From Candidatus Sumerlaeota bacterium (GTDB lineage: Bacteria > Sumerlaeota > Sumerlaeia > Sumerlaeales > Sumerlaeaceae): a DNA stretch of 64,000 nt. The notes under the pieces are model-generated. The model did not search any database, had not been told where the DNA came from, and worked only from the letters and a program-made list of their open reading frames with translations. The position numbers and the translations under genes were made by a program. The stretch is taken from positions 186,001-250,000 of the forward strand of contig JAAZBM010000014.1 of NCBI GenBank assembly GCA_012513815.1, in the 5' to 3' direction. This document shows, piece after piece, positions 7,774 through 17,732 of this stretch (positions are counted from its first letter, which is position 1; each line of letters starts with the position of its first letter).

Positions 7774-10700
7774 ATGAACATAGAACAAAACAACACAAAA
7801 CAGTTTAATATCCGCATTGGGTGCATCATTGCACTGACATGGATTTTTGTTCTCGTTTGCTTTTGGCGCTTAGCCATCGTCCAATATATCGAGCATGACA
7901 AGTATCAGGCATTGGCCAAAGGACAGCAGACAAAGGTTGAAAAAACAACCCCAATTCGCGGCAAGATTCTTGATAGAAACATGCGTGAGTTTGCGACGAC
8001 CACCATGGCGTATGATTTGTACATCGCACCCAGAGACTTGAAGAACAGATTAGCCGGCAAAAGATGGACGAAGAATCAGTTGAGGGAAGCCGGTTACCCA
8101 GAGGTAGAAGTTGAGCGCCTAACCGAAGCAAAAACAACTATCCCAAAGGAATTGCCCAAAGAAGCGATATGGAATCTATCGGAAGATATCGCGGCACTGT
8201 CCGGGGAATCGGTTGACGCTGTCTATAAGATTGCATCGGGGAATGGAAAAAACACAACCAGAACCCGCACCATTCTCAGCGACACAAAACAAAGCATCGT
8301 GAGCGCTTATGCACGTCTCCTTGGTATCGAACATATTCTCCCCAAGGGCAAAATGAAAACATCCAAGCGCACAGTGATTGTTCGCCAAGAGCCTATTGAT
8401 ATCGCGATTGTCAAGGGATTGACCCCAGAATTAAAGGATAAATTTCAGGAAGTTTTTACACAGAATTCCTACGGTACGAAAACACTTCGCCCGCGATATA
8501 CCTATACGACATCGACTATGCGACTCATGCCATCAAATGCCATTTATTTCCATGGCACAAACAAAAGAGAGTATCCGCAAGGCGAACTCGCAGGAACGAT
8601 TGTTGGTATTACGAATGCAGACAAATGGGGTGACAATGACGGCGTAGCAGGAATCGAAAAATCGTACAACGATGTTTTGCAAGGTGATTCGTCAACGCTC
8701 AGGGTTAGAGTGACGGCCGGTCAGAAAAAGTTAGATATGCTCACCACTGATGGGTTGCGTGGCGGATACGGGCACACCGTCGTGATGACGATTGACGAGC
8801 GAATTCAGCGCGAGACAGAACGCGCCTTGCAGCACCACGTTGAGCAGGAAAGCGCGGTCGGTGGGCAAGCGGTTGTCCTCGATGTCAAAACCGGTGAAGT
8901 GTTGGCCATGGCCTCGTCGCCGAGTTTCGACCCATCGCACCGACTGGGCAGCACAAAGAATCGCTGTATCACCGACTTCATCGAACCGGGTTCCGTTATC
9001 AAAACGTTCGTGTATGCATCGGCTATCGAAGCCGGAAAGATTAACAAGTTTACTCCCATCAACTGTGATGCGACAGTGAATATCCCCGGCAGAAAAAAGC
9101 CTGTCACGGATGCTCCTCACCCCATTGGCAAAACCGTTGAAGCTATATACGCGTTCAAAAAATCGAGCAACGTAGGCGCAGTCCACGTCATGGAAAGAAT
9201 GCTCGGCGGTGCAGGGCGTGGCGCACACTTCAAACTGCCATACGAATCTTTGAAGAAGTTCGGGTTCGGTGACAAGACAGGAATTGATTTGCCCTACGAA
9301 AGTCCCGGAGCGCTCAAGCATTACTCGCAATGGAATATCTCGACCGCGGCCTCTATCGCGTTTGGTTATGAAGTCGAAGTCACACCTATCCAAATGGTGA
9401 CGGCAATGGCAGCCATCGGCAACGGTGGCAAGCTAATGAAACCTCATGTCGTGAAAGCAATTCTTGATTTCGAGGGCAACACAATCGAAACGATTGAGCC
9501 AACCTTTGTGCGTCAGGCGTGCTCGGAGTCGACTGCAAAAACAATGTTAGAGTTGCTCGAAGCTGTCGTGGTAGAAGGTACGGCAACGAAGGCACAACTG
9601 GACAATTGGAGAGCCGGTGGCAAAACAGGAACATCGAACAAATACATCATTGGTAAAGGTTACGACAAAGACGGTAAAAAGCACTATGGGTCTTTCTGTG
9701 GTCTTGTCCCGATTACCAATCCCGAAGTAGCCATCTATATTTGGATTGATGAACCGTCAACCGCGGAAGGTCTACACTTTGGTGGAACCAGTGCCGGTCC
9801 TGTTTTTCGTGATATAGCTGATGCCTGCATGGAAATCCGCAAGGTTCCGCATCAGGAGATGCCCGTCATCAATCCCGGTACGAAGAGCCTTGTCGAGCAA
9901 TTCCGTCGCAAAGTCACGCGTGCCATCAGAAGAAGCATCACGCAAGCGGTTGAACAATCAGCTTACAACTCTCCTTACTCAAGCAGTCAAATCGGAAACG
10001 TTATTGCTCGGTTACGTGGCAAGGACAGTAACGTTCCTATTGCGCCGGGAACCATGCCGGACTTGCGTGGACTCTCATTACGCGAAGCATCGAAACTGCT
10101 TGAGGGTATAGACCAGAGTTTTGTTGTTAAGGGTAATGGCGTCGTTGTCTCACAGGTACCGGAACCGTATTTGCCACTTGCGGCCAATGATGCCAAGATT
10201 CAGTTGACGTTAGGGACGCCGCTCGAAGCCGAGCTTGCAATCCTTCAGGGAAACGAATTACCAGGGCCAAGTCCTGAGGAAAGCGAAGGTGTTGCTGAGG
10301 CGGAACCGCAGGCTACGCCCGAACCTCAACCCATCCCCCATGTAAGAATTCTTTCCGGTGACGGTGGCGAAGGCGTCGATTTGCAGACAACAAAAACAAT
10401 ACATTCTATCAGAGACAGAATTGCGGAAGAAGAAAATCCGACAATGACATCTCAGCCGACTGCATCTTTCCCGGATAAAGACAAGCGTGTGCATGATGAT
10501 GAACCTGTCGTCAATTTCAGTTCGATTTGGCAAAAATATGATTTGCAGCAAATCCTAAAGGATCAGCGAAATGCTGTCCAGAAAAAGTCTGTCGATACAT
10601 CTGCAAAGCAAGATGTGAAGAACAAGGATGCAGACAATGATAAACCTGCGTCTATGAAAAAGTCAACGGACAAAAAGGCGCCGAAACCTGATAAGGAAAA

Positions 10701-10923
10701 ACAGGATAAGCCGAAGTCGACAAAGAAGTCTTCTCAAGACACTGAAAAAGACGAACCTCAGTCGAAAGATTCGGGCAGCAATGAACCTCAAGAACAACCT
10801 GCACAGGTGCAGCCACAACCACAGCGCCCCATGTTGTTGCGTGATAGAATCAAGCAACGTTTGTGGCGCAGAAGTCCCGCACCTCCCCGTGGACAACAAC
10901 AGGGGGAATTCTACACTAACTAA
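7774..10923 (+). CDS. ftsI: Septal peptidoglycan transpeptidase FtsI (class B PBP) with PASTA domain and long charged tail
   Basis: Cross-links septal peptidoglycan together with FtsW. Residues about 15-35 form the membrane anchor, followed by the PBP dimerisation domain (RGKILDRN at about 65) and the transpeptidase domain. Catalytic motifs are S407-V-I-K410, S464-S-N466 and K617-T-G619. A PASTA domain begins near GTMPDLRGLS (about 759) and ends near 820. The remaining 230 residues are low-complexity and rich in K, D, E, P, Q and S, so the protein has 1049 residues against about 600-750 for relatives. With an N-in single anchor this tail is periplasmic. No good Shine-Dalgarno precedes ATG 7774. 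The stop overlaps the murE start. Confidence 0.93.
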   Translation: MNIEQNNTKQFNIRIGCIIALTWIFVLVCFWRLAIVQYIEHDKYQALAKGQQTKVEKTTPIRGKILDRNMREFATTTMAYDLYIAPRDLKNRLAGKRWTKNQLREAGYPEVEVERLTEAKTTIPKELPKEAIWNLSEDIAALSGESVDAVYKIASGNGKNTTRTRTILSDTKQSIVSAYARLLGIEHILPKGKMKTSKRTVIVRQEPIDIAIVKGLTPELKDKFQEVFTQNSYGTKTLRPRYTYTTSTMRLMPSNAIYFHGTNKREYPQGELAGTIVGITNADKWGDNDGVAGIEKSYNDVLQGDSSTLRVRVTAGQKKLDMLTTDGLRGGYGHTVVMTIDERIQRETERALQHHVEQESAVGGQAVVLDVKTGEVLAMASSPSFDPSHRLGSTKNRCITDFIEPGSVIKTFVYASAIEAGKINKFTPINCDATVNIPGRKKPVTDAPHPIGKTVEAIYAFKKSSNVGAVHVMERMLGGAGRGAHFKLPYESLKKFGFGDKTGIDLPYESPGALKHYSQWNISTAASIAFGYEVEVTPIQMVTAMAAIGNGGKLMKPHVVKAILDFEGNTIETIEPTFVRQACSESTAKTMLELLEAVVVEGTATKAQLDNWRAGGKTGTSNKYIIGKGYDKDGKKHYGSFCGLVPITNPEVAIYIWIDEPSTAEGLHFGGTSAGPVFRDIADACMEIRKVPHQEMPVINPGTKSLVEQFRRKVTRAIRRSITQAVEQSAYNSPYSSSQIGNVIARLRGKDSNVPIAPGTMPDLRGLSLREASKLLEGIDQSFVVKGNGVVVSQVPEPYLPLAANDAKIQLTLGTPLEAELAILQGNELPGPSPEESEGVAEAEPQATPEPQPIPHVRILSGDGGEGVDLQTTKTIHSIRDRIAEEENPTMTSQPTASFPDKDKRVHDDEPVVNFSSIWQKYDLQQILKDQRNAVQKKSVDTSAKQDVKNKDADNDKPASMKKSTDKKAPKPDKEKQDKPKSTKKSSQDTEKDEPQSKDSGSNEPQEQPAQVQPQPQRPMLLRDRIKQRLWRRSPAPPRGQQQGEFYTN

Positions 10924-12455
10924 TGATGAAAAATAATATTAGCAACATCGTCATAAACATCCAAACTCTGTTTGATCGCGCCGGTCTGTCCCTGCCGTTT
11001 TCTGTCGATCCACAACTGGAAATCACCGGGATTGCCGACAATTCGAGGTCCGTTGCCCAAGGCAACATTTTTGTCGCGATTCGTGGAACAAATACCGACA
11101 GCCATCAGTATATCGGAGACGCTGTTGCGCGTGGTGCGGCCTTGATTATTGCGGAAACGGCGCCATCAGACACGACAGTGCCTGTCATACTGTTTGATGA
11201 CACCCGTTCCATCCTTGGCAAAATCGCACATGCATGGTACGATAATCCAACGCGCGGCATGATTGTCGTCGGCGTCACCGGCACGAATGGCAAGACGACA
11301 TCTGTTCATCTGTTGGAATCTGTCCTCAAAACCGCCGGTTACAACACCGGCGTCATTGGAACAATCGAGTATCGTTTCGCAAATGAGCACATCAAGGCGG
11401 ATAACACAACTCCGGGAGCCATCGCGCTCGCCAAACTTTTTGGGCAGATGAAAGAAGCGGGCGTCAATGCTGTTGCGATGGAAGTATCCAGCCATGCGAT
11501 TGACCAAAAACGCATTGATGGAATCGCGTTTGACGCTTGTTTGTTTACCAATCTCACGCAGGACCACCTTGACTATCACGGCACAATGAAAACATATGCA
11601 GACGCAAAGTATCAATTGTTTTCGCGTCTATTGCCTCAGGCTCAAAAAATCGGCAAAATCACCAGTGCTGTGTTTAATATCGATGACGAAACGGGTTGCG
11701 ACTTTTTTAAAAAGTATCCCGGCGAAAAGTCGTCCTTCGCGATTGATAATCCGCTCGCAAAACTGCGCCCGTCCGCGATTGAGGCCAATGCGAATGGCAT
11801 GAGGTTTGACATCACAAGTTTGCCTATCCATATTGAAACATTTTTGGTTGGACGATTCAACATTTATAACATTCTGGGTGTGATTGAGGTCGCATTGCGA
11901 CTGGGCATTTCGCTGGAAGTCATCGCGCAAGGAATTCACAATCAAAAAACTGTTCACGGTCGCTTTGAACCGGTTCCGACCAATCTGCCATTCACGGTGC
12001 TTGTCGACTATTCGCACACTCCCGATGCATTGCAACGGGCATTGGAAAATGCTCGTGTCTTGACTCAGGGGAAACTGATTGTCGTTTTTGGATGCGGCGG
12101 TGACCGCGACAAAACGAAACGCCCAATCATGGGACATATCGCAGCAGCATTGGCTGATTCTGTCATCATCACCAATGACAATCCGAGAACGGAACCTCCG
12201 GAGAGTATCGCGGAAGCCATTCGCGAAGGAGTGCAACAAGTGCGCCCCGATATGGAAGACGCTTGTACTGTTATTGACAGACGGGCGGCAATCGCCAAAG
12301 CGATTGAACTTGCGCATGTCGGTGACATTGTTCTCATTGCAGGCAAAGGCCACGAGGATTATCAGATTATTGGAACGGTGATTCATCCTTTTGACGACAG
12401 ACTGGTTGCTGCCGAATACTTGAAAGCCAGAGAAGAAGCTGAGGTGAGCCACTAA
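10923..12455 (+). CDS. murE: UDP-MurNAc-L-Ala-D-Glu:meso-diaminopimelate ligase
   Basis: Adds the third stem residue to the peptidoglycan precursor in the cytoplasm. It has 510 residues with the three Mur ligase domains. The ATP loop is GTNGKTT at 120-126. EVSSHAIDQKRIDGI and NLTQDHLDYHGTM follow in the central domain. DNPR at 419-422 is the motif that binds meso-diaminopimelate, whereas lysine-adding enzymes differ there. Together with dapF at 43.7 kb this indicates meso-DAP peptidoglycan. ATG 10923 overlaps the ftsI TAA; ATG 10926 is an equally possible start. The stop overlaps murF. Confidence 0.96.
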   Translation: MMKNNISNIVINIQTLFDRAGLSLPFSVDPQLEITGIADNSRSVAQGNIFVAIRGTNTDSHQYIGDAVARGAALIIAETAPSDTTVPVILFDDTRSILGKIAHAWYDNPTRGMIVVGVTGTNGKTTSVHLLESVLKTAGYNTGVIGTIEYRFANEHIKADNTTPGAIALAKLFGQMKEAGVNAVAMEVSSHAIDQKRIDGIAFDACLFTNLTQDHLDYHGTMKTYADAKYQLFSRLLPQAQKIGKITSAVFNIDDETGCDFFKKYPGEKSSFAIDNPLAKLRPSAIEANANGMRFDITSLPIHIETFLVGRFNIYNILGVIEVALRLGISLEVIAQGIHNQKTVHGRFEPVPTNLPFTVLVDYSHTPDALQRALENARVLTQGKLIVVFGCGGDRDKTKRPIMGHIAAALADSVIITNDNPRTEPPESIAEAIREGVQQVRPDMEDACTVIDRRAAIAKAIELAHVGDIVLIAGKGHEDYQIIGTVIHPFDDRLVAAEYLKAREEAEVSH

Positions 12456-13885
12456 TGATATCCGAGACAATGACACTTTCGCAAATAATCGAAGCAACTT
12501 CCGGAACAGTTTTTTTCGATCCTTCCATCGTTGACCAAGAATCCCCCTTGGGGTCACTCTCCACCGATACACGAACCATCGCTAAAGGCGATATCTTTAT
12601 TGCCTTGCGTGGTGAAAACTTCGACGGACATCACTTTCTCGCAACGGCAGTCGAACGCAACGCAAGTTGTCTTGTCGTCGAGGAACTGATGCAGAACGCA
12701 CCGCCGCAAGTTGCGCAAGTCTTGGTCAAAGACACGTTGAAAGCTCTCGGAGATATTGCTCAATACTGGCGGAGACAACACTCGACGATTCCGCTGTTGT
12801 GCATTGCCGGGTCGGTTGGCAAAACAACCACCAAGGAAATGCTTCTGCATATCATCTCGACAAAACTCAACACACTGGGCACCACTGGCAACCTCAATAA
12901 TCTAATTGGCGCTCCTATGATGTTGAGCCGTTTGTGTTCTGAACATCAAGCGGCCGTTCTTGAGTTAGGCATGAATGCTCCCGGGGAACTGAAACGCCTT
13001 ATCGAAATCGCGCAGCCCAACGCCGTTTTGTTGACGAACATCAGAGACGCACATATCGGCAATTTCGCATCGCAAGATGAACTGTATTACGCGAAGTGTG
13101 AGTGCCTCAGATGGGCGCCTCCCAATACGACTTTCATCATTTGTGCTGACGACAAACTGAGCCAGCGTGCGCTCAAGCAGTACGGACATGGCCACAAAAT
13201 CATTCTGTTCGGATGTTCTGAAACCGCGATGATTCGCGCTGAAAACATTGCTCCACTCTCCCCCTTTGGCTATAGCTTTGACCTTGTGATATCAAATCAA
13301 TCACGCAAAGTGGTTGCCTTGCATCATTTTGGAAAAGGTCACATTTACAATGCGTTGGGTGCAGCAGCAGGCGCTGTTTTCTTTGGCGAAAAAAGCAATA
13401 CGATTGCCGCACGCCTCAGTTGCTTTGAAGCTGATGCGGCTCGTTGCGAAGTCGAACTCATGCCTGACGGATGGTTTTGCATCAAGGATTACTATAACGC
13501 CAGCCCGACCGCGACAGAGAACTCCTTGCGCTCGATGAAAGATTTCAACATTACCGGCAGACGTTTTGCTCTGCTCGGCGATTTGCGCGAGCTTGGCAAG
13601 ATGTCCCCCATGTATCACGAACAACTCGGCAAGATTGCCGCGCAATGCGACCTCGAGCATTTGCATGTTTTTGGGGAAGAGTCAAAGATGATTGCGGAAG
13701 GAGCTCGTAAAGCCGGCATGACCAATGTGACACATCACGCGACTTATGAGGATGCGGCGGCAGCATTGCATGAACAGTTACGCAGAGATGACTTATTGCT
13801 CATCAAAGCCTCGCGCCTTATCCATCTTGAGCGTGTTTACGAGATGTTGAAAAACGATTTTTCTAATGTTGATGATATAAAGTAA
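12455..13885 (+). CDS. murF: UDP-MurNAc-tripeptide:D-Ala-D-Ala ligase
   Basis: Adds D-Ala-D-Ala to complete the pentapeptide precursor. It has 476 residues, normal for MurF. The ATP loop is GSVGKTTTKE beginning at residue 119. TGNLNNLIGAPMMLSR and LELGMNAPGE follow, as in other MurF proteins, and KDYYNASPTATENSL and LLGDLRELG lie in the C-terminal domain. The ATG shares one base with the murE TAA, so translation is coupled. Confidence 0.95.
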   Translation: MISETMTLSQIIEATSGTVFFDPSIVDQESPLGSLSTDTRTIAKGDIFIALRGENFDGHHFLATAVERNASCLVVEELMQNAPPQVAQVLVKDTLKALGDIAQYWRRQHSTIPLLCIAGSVGKTTTKEMLLHIISTKLNTLGTTGNLNNLIGAPMMLSRLCSEHQAAVLELGMNAPGELKRLIEIAQPNAVLLTNIRDAHIGNFASQDELYYAKCECLRWAPPNTTFIICADDKLSQRALKQYGHGHKIILFGCSETAMIRAENIAPLSPFGYSFDLVISNQSRKVVALHHFGKGHIYNALGAAAGAVFFGEKSNTIAARLSCFEADAARCEVELMPDGWFCIKDYYNASPTATENSLRSMKDFNITGRRFALLGDLRELGKMSPMYHEQLGKIAAQCDLEHLHVFGEESKMIAEGARKAGMTNVTHHATYEDAAAALHEQLRRDDLLLIKASRLIHLERVYEMLKNDFSNVDDIK

Positions 13886-13903
13886 AGGCCTGTTGACAAC
13901 CAA

Positions 13904-15067
13904 ATGATTTACTATCTTTTTGCTCACATACAATCAAGCGGACTGCTGAGAGTTAATCCCGTTCAATACGAAACTGTTCGCGCCGGATTCGCACTGTTTA
14001 CCGCATTTTTTCTCTCCGTTATTTTCGGTCGGTATGTCATTGCGATTCTCAAGGCACTCAAAGCAGGTCAGCCCATCCGCACAGCGTCGGCGGCAGGAGC
14101 AATTGATTTGAATGCCATGCACGGATCAAAGGCAGGCACCCCGACAATGGGAGGAATCCTCATTGTTGGAACAATCGTCATCACGACCTTACTGTTCTGC
14201 AATCTATCCAACATATATGTATGGTTGCTTATCATTGCGACACTTGGATTCGCGGCGCTAGGCTTTATCGATGACTACCGCAAAGTTACCAAACATAATG
14301 CGAATGGCATCTCCCCCATGGCAAAGATTGCCGGACAAGTCGCGCTTGGATTGATTGTAGGATGCGTTCTGTACCTCACAGCCAAATGCGACCCCTCCGC
14401 GGCCGTCTACAGTTATCGTGACGGCGCCAACACGTGTGGTCCCTTTTACGGGTTCGACCATATCATGGTGCCATTCTTCAAAACGTTTTATCCCTGTCTT
14501 GGCATCGTCTACATCGCCTATGTTATCTTTGTGTTGACAGGCACATCGAACGCCGTGAACTTGACGGATGGTCTGGATGGGTTATGCATCGGCACAATGA
14601 GTATTGTTGCCATGGCATTTATCATTCTTGCCTATGTCGCCGGTAGCCAACCACTATCTGCCTATTTGATGGTTCCATACATCAAGGGAGCGCCCGAGGT
14701 TGTTGTCTTCATGGGAGCATTGATTGGTGCATGCTTGGGATTCCTATGGTACAACGCGCACCCCGCCAATATGTTCATGGGTGACACAGGCAGCCTCGCA
14801 CTCGGCGGAGCAATCGGAACAGTCGCGCTCATATGCAAACAGGAAATCTTGCTGACTGTTATTGGTGGCATTTTCGTCATCGAGGCATTGTCTGTAATTA
14901 TCCAAGTCACAAGCTACAAACTGCGTGGAAAACGAGTATTCCTGATGTCGCCTATTCATCATCACTTTGAAAAGAAAAACTGGCACGAATCTAAAATTAT
15001 CGCAAGATTTTGGATTATTAGTATTCTTTTCGCGCTGATTGGGTTGTGCAGCCTGAAACTCCGTTAA
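13904..15067 (+). CDS. mraY: Phospho-MurNAc-pentapeptide translocase
   Basis: Integral membrane enzyme that moves phospho-MurNAc-pentapeptide onto undecaprenyl phosphate to make lipid I. It has 387 residues with about ten helices. Signatures are SKAGTPTMGG, GFIDDYRK (the Asp pair), NLTDGLDGL (catalytic Asp), ANMFMGDTGSLALGG, and MSPIHHHFEKK (the HHH motif). It follows murF by 18 bp. It is the last cell wall gene of the cluster: the expected murD-ftsW-murG-murC are replaced by an ABC transporter operon. Confidence 0.96.
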   Translation: MIYYLFAHIQSSGLLRVNPVQYETVRAGFALFTAFFLSVIFGRYVIAILKALKAGQPIRTASAAGAIDLNAMHGSKAGTPTMGGILIVGTIVITTLLFCNLSNIYVWLLIIATLGFAALGFIDDYRKVTKHNANGISPMAKIAGQVALGLIVGCVLYLTAKCDPSAAVYSYRDGANTCGPFYGFDHIMVPFFKTFYPCLGIVYIAYVIFVLTGTSNAVNLTDGLDGLCIGTMSIVAMAFIILAYVAGSQPLSAYLMVPYIKGAPEVVVFMGALIGACLGFLWYNAHPANMFMGDTGSLALGGAIGTVALICKQEILLTVIGGIFVIEALSVIIQVTSYKLRGKRVFLMSPIHHHFEKKNWHESKIIARFWIISILFALIGLCSLKLR

Positions 15068-15148
15068 GAAAGCATCCCTAGCGATCGTTTGTGGGATGAT
15101 TCAATACTCGCTCTTTTTGTATCATTCAGTAGACAATTGGAGTTTGAT
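15068..15148 (+). promoter_or_regulatory. Gap after mraY with a weak hairpin
   Basis: CATCCC (15073-15078) pairs with GGGATG (15093-15098). The U-rich tract (CTTTTTG) is 14 nt further on, so this is a poor terminator and at best an attenuator before the transporter operon. TTGGAG at 15138-15143 is the ribosome binding site for the next gene. Confidence 0.25.
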
Positions 15149-16108
15149 ATGATGATTGATGATAATCGCAAAGCAATTGATGTTCAAGGCTTAGTGGTTG
15201 AATATCATAATGGAAAACGTGCCGTAGATTCCATATCCTTTCAGGTATCATACGGAGAATGTGTCGGCTTTATCGGCGTAAACGGCGCCGGCAAAAGTTC
15301 AACAATCAAAACTATGCTTGGCTTTCACTTTCCAACACAAGGCTCGGTACGTGTTCTTGGTCTGGATCCTGGGAATGCGGAGAGTCGCAAGCGAGTTGGT
15401 TATCTTCCCGAAGTCGCAGTTTACTATCCCTTCCTCAAGGCACGTGAAATTCTCGAACTGTATGGTGGTTTGCAAGGTCTTGATAAAACAGAATTGCGCA
15501 AAAGGATTCCACCGCTACTCGAAGAACTTGGTCTGGGAGGCTGCGAAGAAACACTTGTTCGCGAGTTTTCGAAAGGGATGCAACAGCGTCTCGGCATAGC
15601 ACAGGCGATTATCGCTCAGCCGGAGTTGATGATTTTTGACGAGTTGACCAGTGGACTTGACCCGTTGGGGCGTCATGAACTGCATCAGGTTTTGCTTCGT
15701 CACAAGAGTCAGGGCAAAACACTTTTCTTCAGTTCTCACGACCTTGGCGATGTCGAACATCTTTGTGATCGAATCATCATGATTCACCAAGGCAAGATTA
15801 TCCATCAGGCCACTATCGCCGAACTACTCCAACCATTGAGCGAATTTGTCATCGTATTTGAGCTTCCTCCCAACACTTCGCTGCCGGACAGTGTCATCAA
15901 TAAGAATCCGACGATGGACTCGCTTGTCCCCGGACGCTTCACGGTCAAGACACGCAAAGCAGAAGACTTTGCCCAGACAATTCAGTGCCTGTCTGGAATC
16001 AACGCGCGGCTCATTGAAACCGGCAACCGCACCACATCGCTCGAAGATGAATTCATACGTTTGGTGCACCTCAATGAAAAGCACAAACAGGAAGAAGCGG
16101 AACAATGA
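15149..16108 (+). CDS. ABC transporter ATP-binding protein (ABC-2 exporter)
   Basis: ATPase of an ABC-2 type exporter; the two following genes encode the membrane part. It has 319 residues. Walker A is GVNGAGKSS near residue 45, the signature helix is EFSKGMQQRLGIAQA, and Walker B is LMIFDELTSGLDPLG, where the usual DEPTSGLDP has Leu for Pro. The H-loop is FFSSHDLGDVEHL. The C-terminal 100 residues form a regulatory extension seen in GldA/NosF-like ATPases. Upstream in-frame codons reach 15089, but the Shine-Dalgarno at 15138-15143 fits ATG 15149 or 15152. The stop overlaps the next start (ATGA). Confidence 0.9.
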   Translation: MMIDDNRKAIDVQGLVVEYHNGKRAVDSISFQVSYGECVGFIGVNGAGKSSTIKTMLGFHFPTQGSVRVLGLDPGNAESRKRVGYLPEVAVYYPFLKAREILELYGGLQGLDKTELRKRIPPLLEELGLGGCEETLVREFSKGMQQRLGIAQAIIAQPELMIFDELTSGLDPLGRHELHQVLLRHKSQGKTLFFSSHDLGDVEHLCDRIIMIHQGKIIHQATIAELLQPLSEFVIVFELPPNTSLPDSVINKNPTMDSLVPGRFTVKTRKAEDFAQTIQCLSGINARLIETGNRTTSLEDEFIRLVHLNEKHKQEEAEQ

Positions 16109-16920
16109 GCATCACCCCTTTGAAACAAACATGGTTCGTCGCGAAAACGGTTCTGATTGAAGCCATCAGACGCAAGGAAATATACATCGTTATTCTTGCC
16201 GCGTTAGGATTATCATGGTGGGTGTTCAGCATTGACTTCTTTAATCTGGAAGGTATCTCAAAATTCCAGCGCGAAATTGTTTTGCAGGTAATGAATATCG
16301 CGGTTGCGCTGACGGTGATTGCCTTGGGTGCTTGCCAACTTCCACGAGAATTCGCGAACAAAACAATCTATCCGCTGATGGCAAAACCTGTCAGCCGCCC
16401 GACATTCCTTATTGGAAAAGCACTTGGGGTTTGGCTTGCCGGCATATTTGTCATGCTCATGTTCACCATCATTTTCTATGCGGGAAACTGGTACCTTGGC
16501 ACGATGCCAAACAACGGTCTGTACTTGCAGCATTTCTGGCTACAGATGGTACAATGCACAATTCTCATCGCCCTGAGCTTCATTCTCTCGCTCATCATCA
16601 ACCTCGATGCAGCCATTGTGTTGTCATTCCTTTTCTGGTTTTTATCGGGAACAATGCTCTCCGCAATGACCATCATCTACCCGATGTCCGGAGCAATCGG
16701 CAAATTCCTTATGAAAGTATTTGTTTTTGTGCTGCCGCAATTGTCCTTGTTTGACCTCAGCGCAAAAATCATTCACAGCGACTACAAACCCGAGACAAAC
16801 ACATGGGTCTGGCCACCTCTCGAAGCCACGACCATGGCAGAACTTACACTCTACGGATTTGTCTACACCGCGATCTTCATTACGATTGCCTACATCCTGT
16901 TCCGGAGGAAACCACTATGA
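16105..16920 (+). CDS. ABC-2 type permease 1
   Basis: Membrane subunit of 271 residues with about six helices. The segment ANKTIYPLMAKPVSRPTFLI, on the cytoplasmic side after helix 2, is typical of COG1277-type permeases (NosY-like), a group named after multi-copper enzyme maturation but used for many substrates. Coupled to the ATPase by a 4-bp ATGA overlap and to the second permease by another overlap. The transported molecule cannot be read from the sequence. Confidence 0.85.
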   Translation: MSITPLKQTWFVAKTVLIEAIRRKEIYIVILAALGLSWWVFSIDFFNLEGISKFQREIVLQVMNIAVALTVIALGACQLPREFANKTIYPLMAKPVSRPTFLIGKALGVWLAGIFVMLMFTIIFYAGNWYLGTMPNNGLYLQHFWLQMVQCTILIALSFILSLIINLDAAIVLSFLFWFLSGTMLSAMTIIYPMSGAIGKFLMKVFVFVLPQLSLFDLSAKIIHSDYKPETNTWVWPPLEATTMAELTLYGFVYTAIFITIAYILFRRKPL

Positions 16921-17720
16921 GCGGCTCACAAGACACTGCTCGTTATTATCCGGCGATTATTCTGGCCAAGGCAGTTATCAAACAAAGCATTCGCCAAAAA
17001 GAGTTTCAATTGATTCTCATTCTGATGATTCTCTTACTTGGCACAGGGCTGATTGCGCCGGCGATACTGAAAAATGAAGGAGCGCAAACTCACTTTTTTT
17101 TCGTCAACTTTGGGTTGTCCTTCGCGTTTTTCTGTGCTCAGTTCTTGACACTTCTGGCCGCAGCACGGCAGTATCCACAGGAATTCGAGCAGCGTACCAT
17201 TTTACCACTTATGAGCAAACCAATTTCGCGAAACGAATACATTCTCGGCAAATGGCTCGGCACAACCTTACTGGGAATCATCGCGATTCTCCTTCTTGTG
17301 CCGTTATGGCTTATCAGCAACACCATTACTCTGCACATCGACAATGACATCGCAATGTTTTTCCAAATGATTGCGTTGCAGTGTTTAGCAATTGCATCCA
17401 TCTCCGCACTCGCCATCCTTGGGTCACTGTTTATGCCCTTCGCGCTCAATCTCGGCGTCGTTGCCATATTGGTCTTCAAAGGCCAAGCGATTGGACAATT
17501 CATCTCGAACTTCTTTGATGGCAAGCTTCCGTCGGATGCAACTCAGTGGATAAGCAATTACTTCCCTGTGTTCCGCTACTTCGATCTATCCAATCTCTAC
17601 AGCATGGGCGAGCCACCCATTGGGTTGTCAGATTGTCTGCTTCGCTTGTTGTATGGACTCCTGTGGATTGCCATCCCGATGGCTTTTGCCATGTTCGGAT
17701 TTAAGAGAAAGGCTTTGTAG
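16917..17720 (+). CDS. ABC-2 type permease 2
   Basis: Paralogue of the preceding permease, 267 residues. It has the same arrangement, including EQRTILPLMSKPISRNEYIL in the equivalent place. The frame is open upstream to 16803, but that part overlaps the previous gene. ATG 16917, in the ATGA overlap with GGAGG just before it, is the clear start. It probably forms a heterodimer with permease 1 over the ATPase at 15149. A 12-bp gap separates it from the TPR gene. Confidence 0.85.
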   Translation: MSGSQDTARYYPAIILAKAVIKQSIRQKEFQLILILMILLLGTGLIAPAILKNEGAQTHFFFVNFGLSFAFFCAQFLTLLAAARQYPQEFEQRTILPLMSKPISRNEYILGKWLGTTLLGIIAILLLVPLWLISNTITLHIDNDIAMFFQMIALQCLAIASISALAILGSLFMPFALNLGVVAILVFKGQAIGQFISNFFDGKLPSDATQWISNYFPVFRYFDLSNLYSMGEPPIGLSDCLLRLLYGLLWIAIPMAFAMFGFKRKAL

Positions 17721-17732
17721 AGGTGAATCGTT

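Noticed and set aside
15073-15098. Terminator after mraY
   Set aside because: Only a 6-bp stem with a 14-nt loop and the T-tract is too far away; kept as a weak element only.
16803-16916. Upstream extension of permease 2
   Set aside because: Overlaps permease 1 by 118 bp, and the ATGA coupling with GGAGG at 16917 is clear.
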